From NCBI GenBank assembly GCA_039105265.1, contig JAPFFF010000011.1:496001-560000 (forward strand): 64,000 nt of DNA, in the 5' to 3' direction. Source of the DNA: Tritrichomonas musculus (taxonomy: Eukaryota > Parabasalia > Tritrichomonadida > Tritrichomonadidae). The translations under genes and the position numbers were made by a program. The notes under the pieces were generated by a model. The model saw only the letters and a list, made by a program, of their open reading frames with translations, was not told the DNA's origin and ran no database searches. Below, one piece after another: positions 1 to 9,460 of the stretch (its first letter is position 1; each line of letters starts with the position of its first letter).

Positions 1-836
1 CCAGGATATTTATCAACTGATTTATCTTTAGCTTTAATCATAAATTGATTACCTATTTTTGAATCTACAATATATGCTTCTTTGCTGACACGTGAACGTC
101 TTTTTGCCTTCGCCCACGATGGACCATCAATGTTAACTATTCTCACTCTATCATCAGGCTTATAATCATATGGATTATTTTTAGACATTTTTTTAATATA
201 TTCCATTTCATCATTTTCTGTTATATCATTTGGTGCTCTATTGTTCAATGATTTGTGTGGTGTTTCATTATATGCTTCAATTAATGATTTCATTTCATCT
301 TCAGCAATATATCTATTTTCACCTATCATATCCCTAATTGTTCTCATGAATCGATTTATTATTCCCAACACATTATGATTATTATCTTCTGTTGTTCTAT
401 AAATAATGTTCTTTGATTTAATGTAATCCAAGAATTCATTTGACAAATACGCTGGGTCTTGGTCTGACGTTATTGAATACACATTTTTGACATCATCAAT
501 GAATTTATTAAATGCATCAATTATTGTTTTTGCTCCTTTCCCAACCAATGGATAACTGTAAGCTTTGCGTGTGTTTATATTAATGAACATCAAATAATTT
601 AATTCATTCTTTCGTCTGTTGTTAATGAACGTGTCCATTTGATATCCTCCAGGATGTTTTGAATAGATGTTCATATATTTTGGTTTGTCTGGTACTACAT
701 CATGAATGATATTATTTTTCAAATATTCTCTTGCTTCCTTTTCATTAAATCCATATCTTTTCGCTAGTGGTACAAATTTTGATGGTGTTCGCAACGGAAA
801 ACGATTATATAAATCTTCAATTGATTTGAAAGTCAT
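1..836 (-). CDS. Polinton B integrase (rve type), C-terminus off the window
   Basis: The minus-strand frame opens with ATG at 834-836 and stays open to the window edge, giving about 278 residues. It matches the integrases of A (8296-9450) and C (44584-45669) along its length: an N-terminal segment ending near GGYQMDTFIN, a core segment with VYSITSDQD, the conserved HNVLGIINRFMRTIRD stretch, and the start of the SH3-like C-terminal part (KEAYIVDSKIGNQF). This is the retroviral-type integrase fold that Polintons use to insert element DNA. It lies directly downstream of the penton-like gene, as in A and C. Family is secure; activity is not implied. Confidence 0.88.
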   Translation of the reverse strand, partial: MTFKSIEDLYNRFPLRTPSKFVPLAKRYGFNEKEAREYLKNNIIHDVVPDKPKYMNIYSKHPGGYQMDTFINNRRKNELNYLMFININTRKAYSYPLVGKGAKTIIDAFNKFIDDVKNVYSITSDQDPAYLSNEFLDYIKSKNIIYRTTEDNNHNVLGIINRFMRTIRDMIGENRYIAEDEMKSLIEAYNETPHKSLNNRAPNDITENDEMEYIKKMSKNNPYDYKPDDRVRIVNIDGPSWAKAKRRSRVSKEAYIVDSKIGNQFMIKAKDKSVDKYP

Positions 837-837
837 T

Positions 838-1881
838 TTATATATATAACAACTTCTGATGATTCATCATCTGCATTTCAATCATAAAACTTTCACTAAC
901 TGGTAATTTCACTGGCATTTTATAATTACGACCACTATAAAATTCAATCCAAAATGTTTGGTCAGTTGAATTCAATTTGAAATATTTGATTGGCGAGAAG
1001 TTTTGATAACTATTTCCAACATATCCCTTGCTTGTCTCTTCAGCTATTGATGAATAGACTTTGCAACTGTGTCTATCCCATACATTCTCAAATTTAATTT
1101 CTTTCATCCATTTTCCTTCAACCTTGTCATCAGTGATGTTCATATAATTGTTCGGGTCATTTTGAAATGGCTCAAAGCCAACATTCATGATATCCGCAAA
1201 ATCGCATTTAACATGTGGTTCGTTATACTGTTCTTTGTTATTTTTGTCATAATGTCTATATTTAAATTTAATAGCTATTTCAACATTACATAATTTATTT
1301 TTATTATCTTCATCTACTTCATCTTCCTTTAGTTCATTCGCTGCTGAATAAATAGTTTCGATAAACATCTTTTTGTTGTAGTCATAGTATCCGTCCATTT
1401 GAACGTCTCTAATTCGTTTTTGATTTTTGATATACATCTCGGGTATCTCTTCATCATTGATGAAAAACTTTGGATATCCTTCTTTCCATTGATGTTCATT
1501 GTAATGTCTAAAAGCAATGTTTAATTGTTCATTCATATCTTTCCATACTTCTCTCAAATCCTTGTCTGTTGATAACCATGAAACAATATTGCATTCAACT
1601 TGACTCATTTTTGATTTGTCATTTCTGAAATATTTTCTGACTTTGATATTGAATTCTAATTTGCGTCTTCTCGCTAACATCCATATTGTACGAAAACCAA
1701 TAATTGTCTCTCCTTTGTCTGCAGTACACCAATCAGCTGGAAAGTTAAAATAAAATCTATTTGGTCTGTCATTGTCTTGCTTTCCATCTTCCCTGAAGAA
1801 CACGTATTCTTTTGGTATTGGTGTGTAATCGATTGGGTCAGTTAATCGTTTCATTTGTGATATCAATAAATTATATTTCAT
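838..1881 (-). CDS. Polinton B penton-like (minor capsid) protein
   Basis: A 347-residue protein whose start and end match the genes at 7288-8289 and 43226-44572. Shared segments are a Pro-rich start with an acidic EDG motif, NRFYFNFPADWCTADKGE, a basic LARRRKLEF stretch, QMDGYYDY, and a C-terminal block NVWDRHSCKVYSSIAE followed by SPIKYFKLNSTDQTFWIEFYS. Because it always precedes the integrase in the capsid module, I infer the minor capsid (penton) protein, a single jelly-roll in known Polintons; no catalytic motif is seen. It is transcribed away from the fibre-like gene across a 179-bp intergenic space. Confidence 0.6.
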   Translation of the reverse strand: MKYNLLISQMKRLTDPIDYTPIPKEYVFFREDGKQDNDRPNRFYFNFPADWCTADKGETIIGFRTIWMLARRRKLEFNIKVRKYFRNDKSKMSQVECNIVSWLSTDKDLREVWKDMNEQLNIAFRHYNEHQWKEGYPKFFINDEEIPEMYIKNQKRIRDVQMDGYYDYNKKMFIETIYSAANELKEDEVDEDNKNKLCNVEIAIKFKYRHYDKNNKEQYNEPHVKCDFADIMNVGFEPFQNDPNNYMNITDDKVEGKWMKEIKFENVWDRHSCKVYSSIAEETSKGYVGNSYQNFSPIKYFKLNSTDQTFWIEFYSGRNYKMPVKLPVSESFMIEMQMMNHQKLLYI

Positions 1882-2013
1882 TCATTGTTATTAGCGGTGA
1901 GCATATCATTTATGATAGCAACACATGAAATCATCACCAACAGCTCTGACATCGAGGTTATACATTAAATATACGCGCCACGAGACGTAAATCATGACAT
2001 CTCTTCTTGATTG

Positions 2014-2028
2014 TCATTTTGTCATTTT
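2014..2028 (+). promoter_or_regulatory. Two Trichomonas-type initiators before the Polinton B fibre gene
   Basis: TCATTTT occurs twice in tandem (2014-2020 and 2022-2028), about 35-45 bases before the ATG at 2061. It fits the Trichomonas vaginalis Inr consensus TCA followed by Py and T/A. The motif is short and common in AT-rich DNA, so position is the main support. Confidence 0.4.
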
Positions 2029-2060
2029 CGTTATTAAAATAGACCAAAAGTGTAAGTTTC

Positions 2061-4504
2061 ATGTGTGTAGTGTGGTGTGAAACACCCACTACCATATCTA
2101 ACTTACCTGATGACTTGATTAATGAAGAATCGTTGACGACAAAAATAAATGAAGCATTGAAAGGATATGCATTGACGAGTGAAATACCAGAAGTACTCAA
2201 AAATAGTGAGTTGCAATTGAACATAAAAGAACTATTACCGGAAGAAATGTTTCAGAAATTGATGGCTGATGATGATAAACCATTATCAGCTCAAGCATCA
2301 ATGTGTTTAACAAGTATAGCAGCTAATGAAGGTATTCAATCGGCTTTGGATGTTTGTGCCGAACGATATGTTCCAAAAGATGATTTGAAGAATTACATCA
2401 CGAGAGATAATTTGAATGTATCAACTGAATACACAATTGAAATCAAGACATATATGTTTCCTAATATAGGTCCAGTACCAGAAGAATATGAAGAAAACGG
2501 AATGGATACATCTCACGTTTTACCGTTCAAAGAAGGAACACATTTGGTTGGTTATAAAATAGACAATAGTAGTAATATATTCCATTTTGATATCAGATTT
2601 AAGACAAATGAATTATATGCTGATGATGAATATAACGTTAAACAACATGAAGCTGAAGGATTTGAAAGTGAAGGTGAGTATTTTGAATTAGTGTGGGATG
2701 AAGTTAGTGGGGCAGTTTATGATAAATATCAATACCTTCCGATAACAATAACATTAGCAGAAACAGAAGATGAATTAGCATTGAAGAGTGAAATTCCTGA
2801 ACCTGTTGATTTGACAGCGTATTATACAAGCGCACAAGCTGATGAGAAGTTTGTTGATGAGGATGAATTGGCTTATGAATTAGATAAGTATGAAACGAAA
2901 ACAGTTGCAGAAGGTAAGTATGCTTTGAAAAGTGAGATTCCAGAGATTATTGATAAAACAATTACTTTCAATCAAGAATTAGAATTATATTATGATGAAG
3001 GTAATAGTATTAATACTCTTTCGGCTCTTTATACTAATGCAAGCCAATATTTAGAAAAATGGGAACAATACGGAATGTTATTTGATGGATATGATAAAAC
3101 TGATGAAAATATTAAATATAAAGGAATATTCACTATATCAAGTATTAATAATAATGATTATGTTTTAAATAATGGTGTTCAAAATATAACATTAACATTA
3201 GAAACGGGTTCAAGTTGCGGAGTTGTTTATGATTTTGATAACCAACACAGAATCAATGTAATAAGTTGTTATATTGCAAATGAAGATTATGATGAAACAA
3301 ACAAAAACTGTGTTGTTAATCTTGCATTTCTCGAAGATAAATACGCATTAAAGAGTGATATTAAATATGTTGACCTGACAGCTTATTTTACTAGTGCACA
3401 AGCTGATGAGAAGTTTGTTGATGAAGATGAATTGACTTATGAATTAGATAAGTATGCATTGAAAACAGAGATTCCAACAATTCCAACAGATTTGGTTAAT
3501 GAATCTGCACTGAGTACCGCATTATATGGCACTGAATTGAATATTGAATATCCTGCGCCAGTTCGTGATTATATATTTGTAAAACCATACTTGCCAGAAA
3601 CCGATATACATGTGATATTTGATGTTAATTGGGGTTCTAACACGGATTACATTAACAATATACAACATTTTGATTTGATATTCAAGCCTTATGAAAAATA
3701 TAAGAGGGGGTATAGAATGATGTTAGATAATGGATTATCTATTGTATGGTATGACCGTGGTGAATTTATGGTGTATAATTCAAGCGGCAATACTCAATGG
3801 TTAATCAATGTCATTAGAGCTCAAATCGAATCACCATTCATTAAAACTGCAAATGTTGTTGATGAAAATCCAGAACGAATCACAATTCAATGTACACAGA
3901 ATGATAGTGGTTGTGTAATCCCAGATGATGATGTAAGGAAAGTATTCACTACCGAAACTATTATCGTCAAATTCAAACGAAATGCTGATGATGCATCATA
4001 TGAAGAAGTTGAATACGAATACAGTTTATTTAAGAGTTTGAATATGATTTACAAATCAACCAGTGGTGAATTAATAAATATTAATTATAATACCCATATT
4101 ATCTCATTGAGAGCCGCGGACGATACACTAACCAATATATATGATGCGTCTATCACATTAATCCGCAGCCGACCTGTGAACGATAATATGATCACTTCGG
4201 TGAAATATGTTGATGATAAATATGCATTGAAGTCAAATGTCATAACAGAAGAACAACTAATAAAAAAATGTGCTATTGATTGCGGACCGATTACAGAGGG
4301 CGGTGAAATATCAATTCATTATCTAAAACTTGAAGATAAGGTGATTAAACTGGAATATATAGTAGGTGATTATGCGCTATGTTTGGAAATAAGAATATTA
4401 TTCTATGATACAGCCGCAAATCCTCACAACATTGTTCTTGTATTACATCAAAGAACTGTGTATTTCGACAATTTCAAATTCCCGTTCTATTATGAAGACA
4501 CTGT
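2061..4504 (+). pseudogene. Polinton B fibre-like gene, interrupted by insertion of Polinton A
   Basis: From ATG at 2061 the frame encodes more than 800 residues before meeting the end of A. The protein is modular: a linker of the type ALKSEIP recurs, the segment DLTAYYTSAQADEKFVDEDEL appears twice (near 2810 and 3370), and beta-rich blocks such as GTHLVGYKIDNSSNIFHFDI lie between. No enzyme motif was seen. Repeated linkers and beta-rich blocks are typical of trimeric virus fibres, so a receptor-binding fibre is inferred. Its modules resemble the C-terminal part of the second fibre gene of A. A entered near its 3' end. Confidence 0.6.
4500..4504. repeat. Target site duplication of Polinton A, left copy (ACTGT)
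   Basis: ACTGT lies directly before the left terminal repeat and again at 30548-30552 directly after the right one. If the boundary A is counted with the target the duplication is ACTGTA, matching the 6-bp duplications known for Polintons. Confidence 0.8.
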
Positions 4505-4738
4505 AGTAGTATATACTAGTCGGTTTCCGCGGGGCACAGGCTGCCCACGCGTCAACACGAACTAGTTAAAAAAAATAAAAAAAAAAAAAATAAAAAAGAA
4601 AAATAAAAAAAAAAATCTTCTTCTTCTTTTCATGTTATCCCACCCACCCACCTCAACGCCTACCATCAATGAAACGGCACAGGTACCCCACCCCACAACC
4701 GCCCATCTATGAAACGGCACAGGTACCTGCCCCGAGAA
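4505..4738 (+). repeat. Polinton A left terminal inverted repeat
   Basis: This segment matches the reverse complement of 30312-30547. From the outside inwards it has a GC-rich end, a long A-rich tract, a pyrimidine run and a C-rich part. A 19-bp direct repeat with core GAAACGGCACAGGTACC occurs twice (4669-4687 and 4709-4727). Polinton terminal repeats are where protein-primed replication starts and where the integrase acts. Confidence 0.92.
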
Positions 4739-4766
4739 TCTCGTACCTATTTCTTTCTATATGTAA

Positions 4767-5102
4767 ATGTCATTTGTGCCACTCAAAGGCTTTACTAACG
4801 ACTATGAGATATTGAATAGGTACCCCTTTACTATAAGACGTAAGAGTAATCATTTTATATGCAAAGATGCAAAACATATAAAGGGGTATATACGAGTATG
4901 TCTAAATGGCAACTACTACTTGAAACATGTACTTATAGCAAGACAGTTCATACCTAATGATGACCCACAACATAAAATAGAGGTAGACCATATCAATAGG
5001 AATAGGGCTGACTACCATCTAAGCAACTTAAGATGGATAACCCCAACTGATAGTAACTATAACAGGGATATGCCCAAAATTATAAATGCGAGGGCAGATT
5101 AG
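4767..5102 (+). CDS. HNH endonuclease, short form, NUMOD4-like N-terminus
   Basis: A 111-residue protein starting 29 bases inside the terminal repeat. It has an N-terminal VPLKGFTNDYEILNRYPF segment typical of NUMOD4-type recognition motifs, then IEVDHINRNRADYHLSNLRW, which contains the HNH core (paired histidine and asparagines). Related genes lie at 32248-32889 (B) and 49353-49976 (C), both longer at the C-terminus. Such proteins are usually free-standing homing nucleases. Its position beside the terminal repeat differs from both relatives, which suggests independent movement. It overlaps the end of the convergent gene at 5080-5343. Confidence 0.8.
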   Translation: MSFVPLKGFTNDYEILNRYPFTIRRKSNHFICKDAKHIKGYIRVCLNGNYYLKHVLIARQFIPNDDPQHKIEVDHINRNRADYHLSNLRWITPTDSNYNRDMPKIINARAD

Positions 5103-5343
5103 ATATTTGGTACTCTAAGAACTCAAAGGCAAAATGTTCTATTTGGTCGATAAATTCCAAATCACCATCTTTCATAATTACATTAAGAATTTCAGGTTCG
5201 AAATACTCAGCAGCTAACTCTTTTATCTTATTAATCAAAATATTACATACTCCCTCATTAGTCTCACATCTATATTCATAGAGGTAAGATACTATTTTAT
5301 AGAGGATATTCATACGCTCTTTTATGGTCATGTAATAAGCCAT
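5080..5343 (-). CDS. Hypothetical 87-residue protein of Polinton A
   Basis: A small, mostly helical acidic protein (MAYYMTIKERMNILYKIVSY start, ending FEFLEYQISNLPSHL). It converges with the HNH gene and overlaps it by about 23 bases. No relative was seen in B or C and no motif was recognised. The tight packing and ATG start support a real gene, but a chance frame is possible at this length. Confidence 0.45.
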   Translation of the reverse strand: MAYYMTIKERMNILYKIVSYLYEYRCETNEGVCNILINKIKELAAEYFEPEILNVIMKDGDLEFIDQIEHFAFEFLEYQISNLPSHL

Positions 5344-5390
5344 TTATACAGAAATAAAAAAAATGAAATGAACAATAGAAAAATATTTAG

Positions 5391-5402
5391 TCATTTCACT
5401 TT
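5391..5402 (+). promoter_or_regulatory. Overlapping Trichomonas-type initiators
   Basis: TCATTTC (5391-5397) and TCACTTT (5396-5402) fit the Inr consensus and lie 9-20 bases before the ATG at 5411, the short leader length usual in Trichomonas. They sit in the divergent space between the genes at 5080-5343 and 5411-5650. Confidence 0.45.
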
Positions 5403-5410
5403 TTTCTTTG

Positions 5411-5650
5411 ATGAATATCGATAAGAAGATACGATTGACCACTGAAATGCTCAACGCTAAAATCATGGATGAAAAGCAAAAGCTTGAAACTTACATGTTG
5501 CTCCAAATTGATCAACTCCACCAACGACTTGATGAGGTTCTTAATAGGGTCAACCTGCTATCCTTAAAACTCGATTCTGTCATTGATGACCTTGCAAATA
5601 TGAAGGTCAACGTTGATGATATCAACAGCAGCCTTGATAACCTTCATTAA
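5411..5650 (+). CDS. Small coiled-coil protein of Polinton A
   Basis: About 79 residues from the ATG at 5411; the upstream in-frame TTG is not needed. The sequence is a heptad-patterned helix throughout (for example LQIDQLHQRLDEVLNRVNLL), with leucine, isoleucine and valine at a/d-like positions, so a coiled coil is likely. Codon use is richer in G and C than its neighbours. No relative was seen in B or C. Function unknown; a structural or oligomerisation role would fit. Confidence 0.6.
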   Translation: MNIDKKIRLTTEMLNAKIMDEKQKLETYMLLQIDQLHQRLDEVLNRVNLLSLKLDSVIDDLANMKVNVDDINSSLDNLH

Positions 5651-5691
5651 TAAACAACATCTTCTTCTTCTTTCTTTTATTTGATTTTTAA

Positions 5692-7263
5692 ATGACAAGT
5701 GATGTAGGTACACAAACTAAACCTAACAATAAAATACAACTATTACAAGGTACTATTAAATTTCGACCTAAACTAGTTGATAGAGATGTTGCAAGATTAA
5801 CAAGAGGTTTGGGTCAAACTATATGGAAGTTCTCTAATAATCAAATAAATCTACAAAAATTATATGAGACATATTTAAATACTAGTATAGCTTTTAAAGA
5901 CGTACTTGAATTTGCTAATAGACTCAAGAGAGAGAAACCAAGAGCAAAATTTACAGGTTGTGTGTTTGCTATTAAGAAAAATCAAGATGATAAAGATGAA
6001 CATGGGCATTACATAACAGTATTAAAGCCATATCAATATACTCTCCAAGAATCAGATCAAGGTATATTAACAGAGATAAAATTACATTATGATATTATCA
6101 ACATAAGGATATCTCGAATGAAGACTGAGGAGGAAAAACAAGCAGCTAGAGAACTGAGAGAGCAGATGAAAGAAAGAACATTGAAAAGTGATAAGAAAGA
6201 ATATAAAACTAGAGGTATTCAAACAGATGATATACCAGAATTGGCTCCATTACCCAGACCTCCAACTTTAAATCGAAATGATTATCATCTTAACCTTAGG
6301 AAAATCGGTAGGAACCGACCCACAAATGTTGAGCCACCAACAAGGGATCAAAATCAAAACAGAATTCAACTTTTACTTCAAAGTAGTACAAATTTAGACG
6401 AGGATGATAGACCTAAGAAAAAATCAAAACAACCTAAGAAAAAATCAAAACGACCTCGTTCACCTTCACCTCCACCTCCTCCTCCTTCTCGTTCACCTCC
6501 ACCTCCACCACCTCCTCCTCCTTCATCACCACCTCCACAGTTTCCATCATCACATACCTCTCGAGGTACTAGTCCTCCTCCAAGAGAACCCCGTATGACA
6601 CCACAGAAGACAGGAGAGTATACAGTAGACCAAAGACGTCATAAAATTCATGATTGGAGGAGTTTAGTCAATGATGAAAATATAGAAGAAGATGTTATTG
6701 ATGACTACTTGAAACTTCTATATAACAAAGGAAAGAGATTGAATAAACAACCTGGTCAAAATGAGGCAGAGTTTGATAAAAAGAAAATATTGGTTTTACC
6801 TACTGCATTTTATACCTTCCTTTCTATAGCATATGAGACTAATGATATGGAAAAAATACATGAACTGATGAAAAGTCCTATCTCAGGTAAACAGTCATTT
6901 ACACATTTCGATAAAGTATTTGTCCCCATTTGCTCAGATGGAGAACATTGGGTTTTATGTATTGTTCGATATCCAAAGAAAATAATCGAATGCTATGACT
7001 CTGAGAATAAGTCAATGGCACCAGAGGTAAAGACACTTAATAAGTGGATCAATATTTCAGGAACAGGTAAGTTAAAAGCAAAATATTATGATGTACCTAG
7101 TCAAAGGAATAATAAGGATTGTGGAGTGTTTCTAATGGAATCTTGTCGTACCTTTTTGCATGAAGGAGATGGTAAGTTTAAACAACGCAATATGCCAGAT
7201 ATTAGAAAGAGAATACTTCGAGAACTTCAAAACAATGAATTAGAAACAGGTGTTGTATATTAA
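5692..7263 (+). CDS. Adenain/Ulp1-type cysteine protease with Pro-rich linker
   Basis: A 523-residue protein. The N-terminal half (about 1-180) is of unknown fold; residues about 240-300 are a basic, then very proline-rich linker; the C-terminal third is a C48/C5-like protease with histidine in GEHWVLCIV (about residue 418), an acidic residue in ECYDSENK, glutamine in VPSQRNNK and cysteine in DCGVFLMESC (about 476). This His-Asp-Gln-Cys order is that of adenovirus and Polinton maturation proteases, which process capsid proteins. It opens the morphogenesis cluster and is followed 24 bases later by the penton-like gene. No counterpart is visible in C or B. Confidence 0.88.
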   Translation: MTSDVGTQTKPNNKIQLLQGTIKFRPKLVDRDVARLTRGLGQTIWKFSNNQINLQKLYETYLNTSIAFKDVLEFANRLKREKPRAKFTGCVFAIKKNQDDKDEHGHYITVLKPYQYTLQESDQGILTEIKLHYDIINIRISRMKTEEEKQAARELREQMKERTLKSDKKEYKTRGIQTDDIPELAPLPRPPTLNRNDYHLNLRKIGRNRPTNVEPPTRDQNQNRIQLLLQSSTNLDEDDRPKKKSKQPKKKSKRPRSPSPPPPPPSRSPPPPPPPPPSSPPPQFPSSHTSRGTSPPPREPRMTPQKTGEYTVDQRRHKIHDWRSLVNDENIEEDVIDDYLKLLYNKGKRLNKQPGQNEAEFDKKKILVLPTAFYTFLSIAYETNDMEKIHELMKSPISGKQSFTHFDKVFVPICSDGEHWVLCIVRYPKKIIECYDSENKSMAPEVKTLNKWINISGTGKLKAKYYDVPSQRNNKDCGVFLMESCRTFLHEGDGKFKQRNMPDIRKRILRELQNNELETGVVY

Positions 7264-7287
7264 TAAAGACTTTTTATTCAACTCGAA

Positions 7288-8289
7288 ATGGAATTACCAC
7301 CAAGTGTTAACACTTTATATCCTAATCGAGATAATATAGTTAATGATGGTAATACACCTCTTCCAATCGAAACAGCCTACTTCCTTGAGGATGCTCAACA
7401 TGATAAAGCTAAGTTTAATAGGTATTGGTTTAATTTCCCACCAGAATGGTCAACTGCAAACAAAGGGGAATCTATTGTTGGCGTTCGTTCAGCACATATC
7501 ATTAAGAGAAGACGCAAAATGGAAGTAGAGATTGAAATATATAAGATACATAAGAAAACATATGAGTTTGTTTGTGGTGGAACATGGAATGATGGAACAC
7601 TAAAAGAAGACTATATAACTGGTTCAAATCATGAATATGGGTGCTTCAAAGTCATTGATTGGGTGTCAGTCGATGGAGATTTACGTGGATTTTTTGATGC
7701 AGTTAATCGTGCATTCAAGTCATACATTAAAACTTCAACATTAGACAAATTTGTTCAAAATGATGATGATATACAGGATAGAGATATACAAACCGATGGA
7801 TACTATGATAAAAATGGTTTTCATGAAATCATTTATACAGAAAGAAATAAAGCAGGGAACCATAAATACTACTATAACAATAGTAAGAATGAACGAGATT
7901 GGGAGTATACTGCACCATATATGAACTTTTTCCAACTTAAATCCTGGAATGATGACTTTGCAGATGTGTTTAATATAGGTAATGGCATATTTCAAAATAA
8001 ACCAGAAAAATATCAAACATGGAGTAAGACATTAATATTTGATAATATATGGGACAGACAATCATGCAAAATATATTCATCGATAGGTGAACAAGCATTA
8101 CATAACTATATTGGAGATAGTGATGTTGAATATAGTCCGATTAAGTACTTCAAGTTAAACTCAATGGACCAAAGGTTTTGGATAGACTTCTATAGTGATG
8201 CCCATTATAATTGTCCAACAAAACTACCTCCAAATGATTCATTTGTAATCGAAATGCAATTCCTTCAATACGATAAGATGTTTATTTAA
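7288..8289 (+). CDS. Polinton A penton-like (minor capsid) protein
   Basis: A 333-residue relative of the proteins at 838-1881 and 43226-44572. Conserved parts are NRYWFNFPPEWSTANKGES near residue 50, QTDGYYDKNGF near 170, NIWDRQSCKIYSSIGE near 265 and SPIKYFKLNSMDQRFWIDFYS near the end. It lies between protease and integrase, with only 6 bases before the integrase. No enzyme motif is seen. The single jelly-roll penton role is inferred from constant position in the capsid module and length, not from a recognised fold. Confidence 0.6.
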   Translation: MELPPSVNTLYPNRDNIVNDGNTPLPIETAYFLEDAQHDKAKFNRYWFNFPPEWSTANKGESIVGVRSAHIIKRRRKMEVEIEIYKIHKKTYEFVCGGTWNDGTLKEDYITGSNHEYGCFKVIDWVSVDGDLRGFFDAVNRAFKSYIKTSTLDKFVQNDDDIQDRDIQTDGYYDKNGFHEIIYTERNKAGNHKYYYNNSKNERDWEYTAPYMNFFQLKSWNDDFADVFNIGNGIFQNKPEKYQTWSKTLIFDNIWDRQSCKIYSSIGEQALHNYIGDSDVEYSPIKYFKLNSMDQRFWIDFYSDAHYNCPTKLPPNDSFVIEMQFLQYDKMFI

Positions 8290-8295
8290 AAATAA

Positions 8296-9450
8296 ATGAG
8301 TAAAGAAGAACCAAGCCCATATGAAAAATTATACAACAAAGCTAAATGGAAGACCTTGGACAAATACCTTAGCATGGCAAAACAAGAGAATCTAAATGAA
8401 GACGAAGCAAAGAAATACTTTGATGAAAAAGTAGTACATGATAAGAGAGTACCTAAAGCACAATTTATTCCTATTGTATCCAAACATCCTCATGGTTATC
8501 AAATGGATACCTTCATTAATAATAAAGAGGCAGGTGGGTTGAATTATCTAATGTTCATCAATATCAACACCAGAAAAGCATATGCATATCCTATGAATGG
8601 TAAAGGAGCAAGAGAAGTATTAACAGCACTTCATAAATTTGTTAATGATGTACCTCATGTATATTCGATAACAAGTGATGAGGATGCAGCATATTTATCA
8701 TCAACAGTCTTAGACTTCATGAGAGAGAAGAACATAAAATACCGAACAACAACTGAGAATAACCATAATGTACTTGGCATTATTAATAGGTTTATGAGAA
8801 CCATAAGAGATGCTATTGGTGAAAATAGGTTTATTCAACCAAAGGAGATGCATGATTTGGTCAACATATATAACAACTCTCCTCATAGGTCTTTAGATAA
8901 TAAAGCACCTAATGATATTACTCCAGAGGATGAAATAAAGTACATACAAAAGAATGCACGCATTAATCCATACCATTTTAATCCAGGTGAGAAGGTCAGG
9001 TTAGTACTCGAAAAAGAACCATTTGGTAAAAGAAGAAGTAATTTGTCTAATGAGTCTTATATAGTTGACTCGCAAAAAGGTAACCAGTTTGTGGTCAAGT
9101 CCAAAGATGGTTCAACAAGTTCATTCCCTGGATATAGGTTGTTAAGGACAAGAGACAAAAGGATTAAAGTAGCTGAAAGACTAAATGAAGGTAAAGAAGG
9201 TATTATTGAAAAAATATATAACTTTGATGAAGATACTGGTAAGTATGATTTAAAATGGGAAGGAGTCGAAGGTGATGATGCCTTTGCTAGACAAACTATT
9301 AGAGATGTAAGGAGAGGTAATCCATTAGTACTTGGTACGGCAGAAAGACAATATTGGTTGGAACAAAAGAAAAATTATGAACGACAAATTAAAGCAGGTC
9401 AAAAGGTTGAGGGCAAACCAATACCAGATAAAATTATGAAATACATTTAA
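8296..9450 (+). CDS. Polinton A integrase (rve type)
   Basis: A 384-residue integrase. An N-terminal helical part is followed by the RNase H-like core (YQMDTFINNK near residue 73, VYSITSDEDAAY near 127, HNVLGIINRFMRTIRD near 158, NNSPHRSLDNKAPND near 196) and a C-terminal SH3/chromo-like region (NPYHFNPGEKVRLV; SYIVDSQKGNQF; KYDLKWEG). Polinton integrases join element ends to target DNA in the nucleus and make short target duplications, matching those seen here. Closely related genes are at 1-836 and 44584-45669. The next gene follows after 10 bases. Confidence 0.92.
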   Translation: MSKEEPSPYEKLYNKAKWKTLDKYLSMAKQENLNEDEAKKYFDEKVVHDKRVPKAQFIPIVSKHPHGYQMDTFINNKEAGGLNYLMFININTRKAYAYPMNGKGAREVLTALHKFVNDVPHVYSITSDEDAAYLSSTVLDFMREKNIKYRTTTENNHNVLGIINRFMRTIRDAIGENRFIQPKEMHDLVNIYNNSPHRSLDNKAPNDITPEDEIKYIQKNARINPYHFNPGEKVRLVLEKEPFGKRRSNLSNESYIVDSQKGNQFVVKSKDGSTSSFPGYRLLRTRDKRIKVAERLNEGKEGIIEKIYNFDEDTGKYDLKWEGVEGDDAFARQTIRDVRRGNPLVLGTAERQYWLEQKKNYERQIKAGQKVEGKPIPDKIMKYI

Positions 9451-9460
9451 AAATTTGTAA

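Larger units (their letters stand above)
1..4504. mobile_element. Polinton B, left arm (interrupted by Polinton A)
   Basis: This arm of an older Polinton/Maverick carries an integrase, a penton-like gene and the first part of a fibre-like gene. It ends where Polinton A begins and resumes at 30548 with the same bases that precede A, so A sits inside B. Its genes are recognisably related to those of A and C but well diverged, so B is a different lineage. The left end lies outside the window, so the total length is unknown. B is older than A by nesting and looks broken, with about three breaks besides the insertion. Confidence 0.8.

Noticed and set aside
6404-6598. Second frame (His/Leu-rich) over the Pro-rich linker of the protease
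   Set aside because: It is the frame-shifted reading of a CCT/CCA repeat; low complexity only.
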